DNA of 64,000 bases, taken from assembly GCF_902635505.1 (NCBI RefSeq), contig NC_045429.1:425099669-425163668 (forward strand), given 5' to 3'. A program made the translations under genes and the position numbers. Positions 36,780 to 49,180 of this stretch are shown here, in pieces. Within the stretch, counting starts at the first letter, position 1; every line of letters starts with the position of its first letter. The notes under the pieces were generated by a model. That model had not been told where the DNA came from, ran no database searches, and worked only from the letters and a program-made list of their open reading frames with translations. Source of the stretch: Sarcophilus harrisii (taxonomy: Eukaryota; Chordata; Mammalia; Dasyuromorphia; Dasyuridae).

Positions 36780-39700
36780 GATTTAAATGCTGGTCTTGCT
36801 GGCGGTGCTGATCCAGGAGTGGTCCACTCTGCCACCAGCTGCCCAAGAAAGTTGCCCGAGGGAATACTGACTCCAGAAGAGCCTTTATGGAGAGGGAACT
36901 CTCTCCCCACCTCTGCAAGTGCAAAGGAGACACAGTCAGATCCATTTGTCATCACAGTCAGAGGAAGATGTGGGTCTTTTCCAGTAGGCCTCTGCCTTGC
37001 CCCCAGGATTTGTGTAGTTCACCTTGGGAAAACACTGGGTTCCCCAGAGAGTTGACCAGCCTGAACTTCCAGGGAAATGTGTCCATGAAGGTGTGCCCGA
37101 GATCCCCCTCCAGCCTCGACTTGGTCCTCCTCTGTCACCTCAGCTGCTGGCTGTCCAGAGGGCTGGTGGGAACGAGGCTGGTGCCTCTTTCCAGGACACC
37201 AAGTAAATGGACACTGTGGAGTAAGCCTTGTGTTCTGTGTTCTAGCGCTGGGGGTTATGGATTCCCACATCATCCCAAGAGTAGAGCAGAGCTGAATCTT
37301 TCACCCTCAATGTGGTCACAGGATGGGAGGGTCAAAGGGTATATTTAAGAGGCCATTAAGTGCCGAGCCCTTGATTTGAGAGGGGAGGGGAAAAGAGGTC
37401 AAGAGAAGTGACCTTGGTCCAGTAAGCAGCTACAGTGGGACTGTTGCCCAGACCCTCCTGGCTCCCAGCCCAGAATTGAAACCAGCGCACTGGGATTCCT
37501 CTTGGGCTGTTGGCACCTGGTCAGGGAGAGGCAAAGGCATCTTTAGTGGAGCAGAGAGGATTCAGGACAAGGGGGATCTGATACCTTGCTGAGGTTTAGC
37601 CAGGGAGCAAAGGGAGGGGGGGGGGGGAGAATATTCTTCCTGGGATGTGAGGGGGTTGGATGGGCAGACCCGCCCCTCCCCCACCCCACAGTGGACCCTG
37701 ACCTCTCTGCAGGTAGCCAATATACTGAAATCCCTTTCTGTCTGACTGAGCACAAGCAGAGTCACAGGCACAGTCTGTAAAAGGATCGTGTTTCACAACC
37801 ACAGATTAAAAGATCTAAAGGGATGGAGTCTGTCCTGGTCCAGGAAACAAGGTTAGCCCAAGACCAGGGAAGTTTGCAGAGTGTTTATTGAAAAACAAGC
37901 GTGGCTTCGGATGCGCCATTGGTTACTCTTGTCCCTGCCTGGCTGCCGACACTCTGTAACCCGTGGCTAGTGCCTCGGCAAAGGAGTTTGGCGACATACC
38001 TCTTAAGAAAGAAAGCCTGGAGATTCTTGTGGCAACAGTTGCCAGTTGGTTGATCGCGGAGTACAGGAGTTACTCCCTTTACAACCCCTCCAGCCCCTCC
38101 CAGGTCTCTTCCGAACCGTGCAGCTGACCCCGGCTGGCCTTTCTAACCTTTGCCTGTGGGGGGGTCAGCAGTCTGGCGGCTGACTGGGGGGGTGGGAGAG
38201 GGGAGGGAGGCGATGTTGGAGTGCTGGGTGGGAGGAGGGGGGAGGGGAGAGGAAGGAAGGGGGAGAGATCCTAGGAGAGAGTTCAGTCGGTGTGGCCACT
38301 TATTTCTCAGGTCTATTTTTAGGAGTAAAAGATCGAGTGAAGGAGCTCCTTCACAAGGCAGTGTGGGGAAGATGAAGATTAACCCCAGTGTGCAGGAAAC
38401 AGGGTGGTGGTGGGAGACCAAGCAGATAGAGCTGCTGCACTTAAGAAGGGAGAAAGAGGGTCTGGGATAAGGCCTTCCCTCCATGCTCCCAGCCTCTAAT
38501 TTTGCCTTTCCCATGAGTCCCTAAGTCTCTCTCAGCACTGAGGGAAGGTGAGAGGGGATGGGTTGACTTGGGTGGAGAAATACTTCCTCCCACCAAGTTT
38601 TAGCGATGGCCGTCCCCGCAGGCAGACGCCCAGGTACCCTTCATCTCTGCTCTCCCTCTCGTCCCCTGTCCGCAAGAAGGCAAACCTGGACTCGTGGAGT
38701 GAATGCTAAGCTCTAATTACGGTGAGGCACATTTCTCCCCCCTCCCCACGCCCACCCCGGCATTTGAATTTTTAATGAAGAACTGACGCCAGGGCTGGGG
38801 TGGATTTTTATTTTTTTCTGCTTAAAACAAACAAACACTCCAAAGACACGAGATCTATTTGCCGTGGCGAGAGCAGGTATGCTTTACCAGATGTTTCTTG
38901 GTGTCAGGAATAGACCTGAAGGACATCTCTTGTGGTGCTTCCATTCAGCCATGAATTAGGTTGGGGGACAAATTTCCTTTGCTGTGAAGGTCTGAGAATA
39001 AAAGGATTATCTGGAACGTACCGTGTGGTCCTTGTGGACACCGGGACATGGCCCACACCGTAAAGGGTTCTGGACTAACGGGAGCGTTCAGAACCGCTTA
39101 AAATGAGCAAGCGAGAGTGGAAGCTGTAGTATCCTCTCCGTGCGGCTCGGAGGCTTCACAGCTCACCCTTTCGTTTACCCGGGAGCTTCCGAGTAATTTG
39201 TATTGGGCCCGGGCAGCTCGGAAAGAGAAGTTACGCAGTCCGCGCAACCTGTCCCGGGCATCCCTGCTCCCTCCCCTGCTTTCCCAGGTGCTGCTCCTCA
39301 ACGACTGATCCCCCTAACCAGGGTTTCTCTATGAAAAAGGAGAGTTGATCATTCACGTGTAGTCCCTGTCCGTGGTGTCTCTAACGTGTGACCCACCCTG
39401 GAAGTGTCCTTGGAACTGGGAGGCGGGGGAGGGGAGGAGAAAGGGCGATTTCAAAGTGCTCTTCGGGGTTTCAGGCACCTCTGCTTAGGGACCCGGAGAA
39501 AGCAGATGTTGAGGGTTCCCCCTCCCCCCGCCCCCGGGCAGCCGAGTACTCGACTGCTCTCTGCGCGCCTTTGTCCGTCGGGCCCAAAGCCCAGAAGCGC
39601 TGCCCTCCGCTTCCCCCCAATTCCCAGATTACCCAGAAGGAAAAGGCAGGAGGAAGAGTGACTGGGCCACTCTGGCGTCTCGGCTTTGGCGGGAGGCCGG

Positions 39701-40240
39701 ACGGAGGCCGCAGTTCGGGGCGTTCCTGCCCCTTGCGCGGCCATAGTGCCGCCCTGACCGAGGCCCTCCGGGAGCCTCACGGTCTCCTTCGCCAAAGTCC
39801 ACCTGGAGTCAGCCCCGAGCTCTCCCCTTCAGGGCGGGCGGGCAATCGCAGGCCACCTAAGTGAGACCCGAGGGGCCACTGTCCCGCCGCATCCCTGGCG
39901 CGAGGGGAAACCCTCGGACTGGAACCTTACTGTTCCTACTCAGCAGTTCCTAGATCAGTCGAGTTTGGGGGCCCGGGCAGCCGCCCCAGCCCAGCCCCTG
40001 GGGCGCGCACAGCCCGCTCAGAAGGCGGAGGGAGCGCGGGCTACTTTCAGGGAAATGATGGCGGGAGAGGGCGAAGGGGGGGAGAAGGGCCCGAGCCTGG
40101 CCGCGTGATTATTTCAACAAAGCAAAAGAAAAAACGCAACACAAGCCAAACTGTCCCGCAGCCGCTGACAGGCGAACACTGCGGGTCCAGAAAAGGAGTC
40201 CGTCCCTCGGTCCCGGCTACCCCAAAGTGACACGGCACTG
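36780..40240. other. Low-repeat, GC-rising flank of the histone block
   Basis: Few recognisable repeats. A 153-codon ATG frame at 36887-37348 (+) has no domain I know. G-rich runs occur at 37616-37628 and 38158-38260. An AATAAA on the minus strand near 37886-37891 could end an unseen minus-strand transcript. No gene can be supported. Confidence 0.45.
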
Positions 40241-40242
40241 TT

Positions 40243-40315
40243 GCCCCCCCCCCTCCCTCCCCCCCTCCCCTCCCCTCTCCTCCCCTCCCCTCCCCCTCGC
40301 TCCCCTCCCCCCCGC
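40243..40315. repeat. Polypyrimidine CCCCTCCC tract upstream of H1
   Basis: About 70 bases of almost pure C/T made of CCCCTCCC-type units, about 250 bases before the H1 TATA box. The minus strand is correspondingly G-rich with several runs of four or more G. Confidence 0.85.
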
Positions 40316-40529
40316 AGGTGAGCCGAGTGCTGAGCCCTGGGGCTGGGATCCTTGGCGCGGAGGGTGGGGGGCGGGGTGTGTTTCTCTTCCCTCTGGCGTT
40401 CTCCCCGCCTCCCGTCCCCCGGGTGGCCCCTCCCTCCTCCCGTCTCCATTTTCTGCTTTTTGCACGCTTGCCCAGCAGTGGCCGGGAAGAGCGCGGAGCC
40501 ATTTTCCTTCCTTACGGGCGAGGAGGGCT

Positions 40530-40573
40530 GGGGCGGCGCACCAATCACGGGGCAGCCCTTACCTATATATAAG
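40530..40573 (+). promoter_or_regulatory. H1 promoter: GC box, CCAAT, TATA
   Basis: A GC box (GGGGCGGCG) at 40530-40538 is followed by CCAATCAC at 40541-40548, which resembles the H1-type CCAAT element, and by TATATATAAG at 40564-40573. The start site should lie near 40598. I did not find the classic H1 box (AAACACA) at the expected distance upstream. Confidence 0.85.
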
Positions 40574-40661
40574 CGGGTCAGCGCGGAGCTCGCTTATTCG
40601 CGAGTCCGCGGCGTCCTCTAGTGACTTCTCGCTGTCGCTGCTGTACGTTCCCTTCGCTGCC

Positions 40662-41321
40662 ATGTCCGAGACGGCCCCCGCCGCTCCCGCCGCCCCGGCC
40701 CCCGCGGAGAAGGCTCCGGCCAAGAAAAAGGGCAAGCGGGCTTCGGCCGCCGGCGGAGCGCGGCGCAAGGCCGCGGGTCCTCCGGTGTCGGAGCTGATCA
40801 CCAAAGCCGTGAGCGCCTCCAAGGAGCGCAACGGCGTGTCCCTGGCGGCGCTGAAGAAGGCGCTGGCGGCGGCGGGCTACGACGTGGAAAAGAACAACAG
40901 CCGCATCAAGCTGGGGCTCAAGAGCCTGGTGAGCAAAGGGACCCTGGTTCAGACCAAGGGCACCGGCGCCTCGGGCTCGTTCAAGCTGAACAAGAAGGCC
41001 CCGACGGCCGACACGAAGACGAAGGCCAAGAAGCCGGCCTCGGCCAAGACCAAGAAGGCGGCCGGCGCGTCCAAGAAGCCCAAGAAGGCGACGGGAGCCG
41101 CCGGCGCCAAGAAGACGGCGAAGAAGAGCCCGAAGAAAGCCAAGAAGCCGGCGGCCGCCAAGAAAGCGGCCAAGAGCCCGAAGAAGGCCAAGGCTGCCAA
41201 GCCCAAGAAGGTGGCCAAGAGCCCGGCTAAGCCCAAGGCGGCCAAGGCCAAGAAGGTGGCCAAGCCCAAGACGGCGAAGCCCAAAGCCGCCAAAAGCAAG
41301 AAGGCGACAGCCAAGAAGTAG
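40662..41321 (+). CDS. H1: Linker histone H1 (somatic, H1.2/H1.3/H1.4-like), intact
   Basis: Linker histone of 219 residues that binds the nucleosome dyad and linker DNA. Residues 1-38 are the Ala/Pro/Lys-rich N-terminal tail; the first 17 residues equal those of human H1.4 as I recall it. Residues 39-112 are the winged-helix globular domain ([12 protein letters not shown] ... GSFKLN). Residues 113-219 are a Lys/Ala/Pro-rich tail with three CDK-type motifs: SPKK at S156 and S172, SPAK at S188. The frame is open 145 codons upstream, but that stretch is GC-rich leader without H1 similarity; MSETAP at 40662 with G at -3 is the start. The ARKS methylation motif around K26 of human H1.4 is absent ([12 protein letters not shown] instead), so the exact subtype is unsettled. 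It has a TATA/CCAAT promoter and a histone stem-loop, and is convergent with H3. Confidence 0.97.
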   Translation: MSETAPAAPAAPAPAEKAPAKKKGKRASAAGGARRKAAGPPVSELITKAVSASKERNGVSLAALKKALAAAGYDVEKNNSRIKLGLKSLVSKGTLVQTKGTGASGSFKLNKKAPTADTKTKAKKPASAKTKKAAGASKKPKKATGAAGAKKTAKKSPKKAKKPAAAKKAAKSPKKAKAAKPKKVAKSPAKPKAAKAKKVAKPKTAKPKAAKSKKATAKK

Positions 41322-41353
41322 AGAGCTAGTCCTCGAAACTTGACCCACCCAAA

Positions 41354-41396
41354 GGCTCTTTTCAGAGCCACCCACTCGCCTCAGAAAAAGAGCTGA
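41354..41396 (+). terminator. H1 histone 3' stem-loop and downstream element
   Basis: GGCTCTTTTCAGAGCC at 41354-41369 is the consensus SLBP stem-loop, 32 bases after the stop. AGAAAAAGAGCTGA at 41383-41396 is a good U7-pairing downstream element. Confidence 0.95.
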
Positions 41397-41469
41397 ACCT
41401 CCCGGCCCCCTCCGTCCCGAGTGAAACCCTAGTGAATTTTGTTGAAATCGAGTCCCACCCAAACGAGTG

Positions 41470-41475
41470 AATAAA
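41470..41475 (+). terminator. AATAAA downstream of H1
   Basis: A canonical poly(A) signal lies about 100 bases past the H1 stem-loop. Some H1 genes are known to give polyadenylated transcripts when the stem-loop is read through, for example in differentiated cells. Use of this one is inference. Confidence 0.35.
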
Positions 41476-42120
41476 AGCACAAAAAGAAAAAGTAAATAGT
41501 ACAAAATGCTTTGATTCCAAGTAGCATGTGTCCTCATGGCAATATTCGTCCCCCACCCCCGTTTTCCGTGAGGGGGCACTTTATGTCCCCCGCCTAGCTT
41601 TCCAAATCTTAGAGATGACCAAATGGAGGAGGGTTATCGTGGCCAAGTCTCAGGTGTTTCGTCTTTTCTCCCCAGAATTGTCGGTTAATTTTGCCTTTAG
41701 CTTTTTAGCTAACTAACTTGCTGGTAGTGTGTATCCACTTCCCCGATTTGTGTGCGTGAGTGTGCGCGCGCGCATGCAAGCCCGGAAGGAAGGGAGCCGG
41801 ACGCAGCGCCGCCCTCGGCGTATATGGCTAGCCAGCCATCTCTCTCTCTCCACAGCGCGCGCGCTTAAATGGTCAATCGAGTCTTTCGGGATGGGCCAAG
41901 GATACAACCAGAAGCAGAACCAGAACCTTAATGAGGCAGCTGCTTTCTCGCGGCTACTCGCCTCGACCAAGGGCCACCAAGTTAGTTCCCTTCACACATG
42001 CTCCAAGGGTCAGGGACAAAGACAACCGGGGGCTGAGGGCCGCAAAGTTCCCTTTGCGTGTGCAGGGAGAGCCACAAACGAGTCCAACTTGCCAAGGGAG
42101 GGGGGAGACGGGCGCGATCA

Positions 42121-42161
42121 CAGCTACTCTCGTGAGAACATGGGTGGCTCTGAAAAGAGCC
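42121..42161 (-). terminator. H3 histone 3' stem-loop
   Basis: On the minus strand GGCTCTTTTCAGAGCC occupies 42161-42146, 37 bases after the stop. The downstream element is less clear; the purine-rich minus-strand stretch at 42133-42121 (GAGAGTAGCTG) is the best candidate. Confidence 0.93.
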
Positions 42162-42198
42162 TTTGGGGTGTGGAATTCCACGGGCGGAAAGCGACGCC

Positions 42199-42870
<672 letters not shown>

Positions 42871-43948
42871 TCAGCCCCACCCCCACCCCAGCTTGACCCT
42901 CGCGGAAAATCCTCCGCTCGCCCAGTAGCTCTCGGTTTTTCATCCCTTCTCCCGCCGCTGCCTTTTCTGATGACCAGTCCGGTTTTGTTTTTGTTTTATT
43001 TTTTTTTTTTTAACTCCGTCCTACAGCTTGTTAGTTGTGCAGTCCCTTTCCCGCTAACTCTGGGTCCCCCCCCTCCACCTTTCCTCTGCGCCCCCTCCCT
43101 CTGGTCGGCGGGAAAAGAACCCCTCGAGCGTTCGGGGCGCTGACATGTGTCCGTGCCCGCTCCACTCCTCCCCCCACACACACACTTTCCGCTAGTTCGC
43201 TGAATTTTTGCGCGGCCGGCCACCCGCTTGACCCTCCCGCGCTTCTGCAGGGTACGCCCTTGGCTTTTCAGGGCACCCACCCAACGCCCGCTCCAAAAAC
43301 ACCGGCCGGCACTTCCGGGAGCAACAGAACCAGGAACTTCGGCTTTATTTCCCCCTTCTCCCTCCCGTTACAACAGTAGTCCTAAAGGTGCGGGATACTT
43401 GGGCCGGCAGCCAGAAACCCTTCCACCACCATTCTCAGTCCCGTCTCTCCCTCCCCCCCTCAGGGTTCCTTTGCGTATGGGGCTTAGGAGTGCCAACGAA
43501 AAGCCCGCCTAAGCGGCCGATTGGCCGGGAGCCTGGCTCCCGAGTTATGCGAGTGAAGTTTGGGATACGGGCACTGGAGTGATTGCCGACGCCCCGGGGT
43601 CATCGCCCCGCGGACGGCCACACTGGTCGTTCCTGACAAGGACACCACGTCGAGGCGCCGGACCGAACTGGGTCGCCTTTCGTTCCGGCATCAAGCGGCA
43701 GTGGACGTTGCGACCAACAGCTTTGGGACTGGGGGGAGGGGCAACTTCGGCCAACCGGGTGAGGCGAAGAGCGAAAGCCGGCTGCTCGCCCGGCTTCGCT
43801 AACGGAAGCGGGGGACTTCTCGCCTTCACTCGGGCTTATTGAGCGAGTGGCTTGGCTCCGGTTCGTGCCGGGACTGGGGATACGGTACTAGCGTGCGCGG
43901 CGTGACACCCCGCCCTCGGGGTCGGGAACGCAACGGGAAGTTCGGCAA

Positions 43949-43991
43949 CAGCCCCTTTTCGCTGACGGGGTGGGTGGCTCTGAAAAGAGCC
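43949..43991 (-). terminator. H2A histone 3' stem-loop and downstream element
   Basis: On the minus strand GGCTCTTTTCAGAGCC occupies 43991-43976, 45 bases after the stop. AGCGAAAAGGGGCTG at 43963-43949 is a plausible U7-pairing downstream element. Confidence 0.94.
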
Positions 43992-44036
43992 GTTGGTTTC
44001 GGGAGTGAGCCTTTCGGCCCCGGGAGCCGAGCCGGC

Positions 44037-44498
<462 letters not shown>

Positions 44499-44551
44499 TC
44501 AATCGCCAACTGGAAAACTACACTGGTGCTTCGGCCCGCCGCGCCGGGGCC

Positions 44552-44596
44552 TTTTATAGCTTGCGCCGGGACTGCGCGACGCAGCCTTCCGATTGG
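44552..44596 (-). promoter_or_regulatory. H2A promoter: TATA and CCAAT
   Basis: Minus-strand TATAAAA at 44558-44552 and CCAAT at 44596-44592. The start site is expected near 44525, giving a leader of about 95 bases, of which the last 45 are a CTC/GTC repeat. Part of the roughly 410-bp divergent promoter shared with H2B. Confidence 0.88.
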
Positions 44597-44652
44597 TCGG
44601 CGCGCTGTCTTTGTCCGAACGGCCACTAGGGAGGCTCGCCTCGCATTCCGTT

Positions 44653-45219
<567 letters not shown>

Positions 45220-45267
45220 GCGCGGCTGCCCCCGGAGCCGCTCGCGCCGCCCCCGCCCCGAAACAAA

Positions 45268-45307
45268 GGCTCTTTTCAGAGCCACCCACCTTCCCTCGAA
45301 GGAGCTG
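45268..45307 (+). terminator. H2B histone 3' stem-loop and downstream element
   Basis: GGCTCTTTTCAGAGCC at 45268-45283, 48 bases after the stop, with GAAGGAGCTG at 45298-45307 as downstream element. Confidence 0.94.
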
Positions 45308-45599
45308 TCTCGCGCCCAAAGTCCTTTAAAACTTGCGCGCTCGGCCCCGCTCGCCTGCCCCGCTCGCCCCCGCCTTGGACGCTTCCCCTCCCCGAGACCC
45401 AGGAGCCTCCGGCTCCCCCGCCTCGTCGCGGGACCCCCGGCATTTAAAAGCGACAGAAATGAAGAAAAAACACTTTCGACTGCCCTCCTTTACACTTTCC
45501 CTGGACCTTTGCCGGGCAACTCTGGCTCCCCTTTGCCCACGCCCCGCGCTCCTCCCCTAAGCGCCCGCAGGCACGGCGCGCACGCTCCTCGCAAATCCT

Positions 45600-46560
45600 T
45601 CAGGATTATGAAACCTCCCCTGGGCAAATTCAACCCTTGCTTTTCCATTATGGAAAAAAACTCTTTCGCAACCCCCAGCGCCCCGCCCCCTATTTTCCCA
45701 GTTCTAGAGTAAACAACTTCTCTTCCTTCCCTTTAAACTCCTATTTCTGACACTGTCACTACTCCAAACATAATCGTTTACGAGCGTGTTTAATAAAATT
45801 TTAAAATTTTGTTTGCCAAAGATATTAAGTTAGTTGAAAGGCAAGTTTTAGAATAGATTTGTAGAACTTGGAGGTAAGCGATAATGTGTTTGGAGGGTTT
45901 TGGAGTGATGGGATAGTGGTTGAGAGTGAAGAAAGGGGAGGGAAAGATGAAATTCCTTTCTAATATCCACCTCTTTTTTTCCCTTTTCTTAAATTAGATG
46001 ATCTATACTGAAAGAGAGAAGAGGAAGTTTGAAGCCAGATAATGTTTGGAATAACTTCTACAGAGCGTGTAATAGAAGACCAGTCAGGAAGAATAAAAAG
46101 TATTGCCTGCACCAATTTTTGTCCAGTAGGGACTAGACTGCCTCAATTTGTAGTGAATCCATTTGGCAATTTTTTTCATGCCTTCCTCAGTGTTTCAAAG
46201 CAGTTGAGGAAGGTTTGGAGCCAGATATGGGTGGGGGGAGTTAAGAATTGAGGTTAAGTTAGAGTACAAAGTATTCTCTGTATTACAATGGTGAGAGTAC
46301 AAGGTAACAAGAGATTCACTGGTATCTCCAACTACTCAAGTATAATATAAAGACTGAAGGAAGTGATAGACGATTGGAAGAATAGCTTTGAAGAGAATAT
46401 GATAAAGCAAAACCAGTTGAAATTCTTTGAATAATACCGTGAAATATAGAGAAATCAATGATTCCTATGAGACAGCAAGACTAGAACAAAATAAAAAGAC
46501 CAGAAAAGTAAAAGAGATTTTAAGATCTCATGTCAAAAAAGAAATGATCTGGTGAAGAGT
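45600..46560. other. Right edge of histone block, no gene
   Basis: Falls quickly from GC-rich to AT-rich. No coding region recognised. Confidence 0.5.
45792..45797 (+). terminator. AATAAA downstream of H2B
   Basis: First canonical poly(A) signal after H2B, about 575 bases past its stop and at the edge where GC-rich sequence turns AT-rich. Human H2BC21 is known to make a polyadenylated mRNA in addition to the stem-loop form. Use here is inference. Confidence 0.3.
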
Positions 46561-47080
46561 TCGAGGGAAAAGTATTTCGAGTCATTTGATCCCCTCAAAG
46601 TCATAATAAAAAAAAAGAAAAACTAAACCCATCCACTATATTGCAAGAAGTTATAAATGAAATTTAACCAACTTTATTAAAAGCAGAAGAAATAGACGAA
46701 TCAGCCCATTATTTCCTGAAAGGAACCCCGAAAGAAAAAGTCCCAGGAATATCAAAGCCAAAATCTTAAAAGCATCAACGTCAAGTAAGGGGGAAAAAAA
46801 AATACTGAATTCATCTAGAAATAAGTAGTTCAAGTACTAAGTAATTACAGTCAGCATCCCGCAGGGTGCCAGCTTCTAATAAAAATGAGAGATTTTGAAA
46901 TACAATATTCCACAAGCCGAGATAATTCTTACAGAAAAACTTACTCTGCACAACGGAGTATTCTATGCTGCAAGGGGAGAAATGGATCTTGAATTGTCGA
47001 GCAACTCTGACGAAGAGGTCCACAAGAATAAAGGAAAACCAGGAAAGGTGAAGTTTCATTGAGCAATATTGAAAGGAGTA
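46560..47080 (+). mobile_element. L1-related fragment (ORF1 end region)
   Basis: Contains a diverged TTTCCTGAAAGGAACCCCGAAAGAAAAAGT-type region and GGGGAGAAATGGA, which I associate with the marsupial L1 ORF1 end. Confidence 0.45.
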
Positions 47081-47859
47081 TAAAAGTTAAGTAGTGTTAA
47101 TATTTGGAGAGACAGGTGTGTGTGGGGGTGTCCTTTCAAAACTTTAATATCTTCAAAAGGAATTGAGATAAAGAAAAACAGAGGTCCCAGGATTGAATTA
47201 GTTCTGCTGTGAATGTCTGAAGAGGAAAGAGTTAAGGGTTCAAAAATGTATATACTAGTTATAGAAGGTAGAAAGGCTGAGGTGGGTTAGAAATTGCTCT
47301 CTCTCATACTTGCGGTAGTTTTAAGAATATCAAACATGGAGGATGAGGTGGGGAATTAGGGACTTATGAACATTATCTGAAATGGACAAAGGATGATTAA
47401 ACACACCTGAATTTGGTTTAGAAATACATCAAATCCAACATACAAAAGAGAAGTAGGGAAGGCTAAAAACATATGTAGACATATTGGGAAGGATACTCAC
47501 AAGTATAACCCAACTTCCTGATCCTTATGGAGAGATTAAAAGGGCAAGTCAAAAGAATAAGAATTTAATGGAGTACCTATTAGATTTCTTAGGAAATTTC
47601 GGAATGATTCAATTGTATAATGTTCATTGAATGGAATGTTATTTTGATGTAAGAAATGAAATTTCAGATATGATAGACACCTGTACAGTGATATGGAATG
47701 AAGATACCCAATTTTATATAAAATCTTTTTGAATGGGGGAAGGGAAGAAAAGAGAAAGGAATTGTCTTGAAATATAAGTAAAGGGGAGAGATTTTAAAGA
47801 CTTCAGAAGAATTCCTGGAAATCACTGAAAACATTTATTTTTAAGATTAACATGCATTT

Positions 47860-48400
47860 TCCTGTTCTTTCCATATCCATCATCATTTAAAAGAAAAAAG
47901 AAAAATATCCTTAACAAACACGTCCCACATTGGTTATGTCCCAAAACTTGTGTATCATTTTGCATCTTGAGTCTCATCAACTCTGTCAGGAGCTGGGAAA
48001 CATGTTTCATCGCTCATCCTCTGGAAGCATGTTTGGGTTTGATTGTAGTGAAGTTTTCAAAGCTATTTGTCTTCCATTGTTGTTATATAAATTCTTCTGT
48101 TTTTGTTCACTCTGCATCACTTCATATAGGTGTTGTCATGTCTCATTTCCTACATATGGCATAATAGTATTTTATTATTACATATTACATACATTTATCG
48201 CATCATAATTTGTTTAGCAGTTCTTCAGTTGATGTGTACCCCTTTCATTTGAGGTCTTTGCAAAAATAAAAATTGCTGCTATAAATATCTTAGGAAATAC
48301 AGTTCTTTCATCTCTTTGGGGAATAGGCTTTGTATTGACATTGCTGGGTCATAGTCTTTCAAATCAGTTTTCAAATAGCTTTCCTCAACACTTGGGCTAA
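47860..48400 (-). mobile_element. L1 3' end fragment
   Basis: Antisense L1 3' sequence, diverged, with the CTCTGCATCACTTCATATAG and AATTGCTGCTATAAATAT stretches. Confidence 0.65.
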
Positions 48401-49180
48401 TTCACAAAGTTATTCATAGACAACACATTAAAGTGTTGTTTTTCTTTGCAGCTCTTCCAACATTTATGATTTTCTTTTCCCGTCGACTTTAACAAATTCT
48501 TTGATAAAACAAGGGGTTTGTTTTTGGGTAGGGAGGCTTATAAAACAAATTGGATATTTCATTTATTTCATTATTGGTTACTTCATTTAAAACAAAGATC
48601 AAATTATATTAAAAAAAACAATTTAAATATATCAATTACATGATAAAACTAAGAACTATCATTATGAGAAGGTAGAATCTTTTTCAGTAAATTCAGGTAT
48701 GAAAAAAGGTGTCAGTTCATTGTTAACATTTCTATTTAACAGTCACTACAATACTAGAAATTCTGGCTTTAGTTATAAAGAACCTGAGAAAATAACCATA
48801 GGTAACAAACAAAATCATTTCTTTTTGCAGATTATCTAATGGTATACTTAAAAATAATTTAGCCAATACATTCAGCTTCAAGGTTATAAGCAGACCCACA
48901 CAAACCTTTCTCCATATTAACAGTAAAATTGCAGAATGCAATGGAAAAGGGACATTTTCATTTCAGATAACTACAGAACTATAAAACATTTGCATATGAA
49001 AAGATACTTTCAACCAAAGAACTTTATAGAACTAGAAAGAAAATTCTGAGAAAATCTTTATGAAGGGGGAAAAATATTGAACCTAAAGAGAAATAATGAA
49101 AAGAAATGGGAATGAAAGAGAATTCAAAGTGCCAATTCTCAAACAATAGTACATTGTAGTGATGTGCACTTATTCTCTTG
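48400..49180. other. Intergenic, nothing recognised
   Basis: Very AT-rich, no coding region. Confidence 0.5.

Noticed and set aside
39388-39864. 158-codon frame in the CpG-rich flank
   Set aside because: Low-complexity Pro/Arg/Gly content typical of CpG islands, no domain recognised.
40227-40661. N-terminal extension of H1
   Set aside because: The frame is open, but it starts at GTG, precedes the TATA box for most of its length and has no H1 similarity.
40578-41579. A 333-codon frame antisense to H1
   Set aside because: It mirrors the GC-rich, Lys/Ala-biased codons of H1 on the opposite strand. It encodes low-complexity Leu/Arg/Gly sequence with no known domain.
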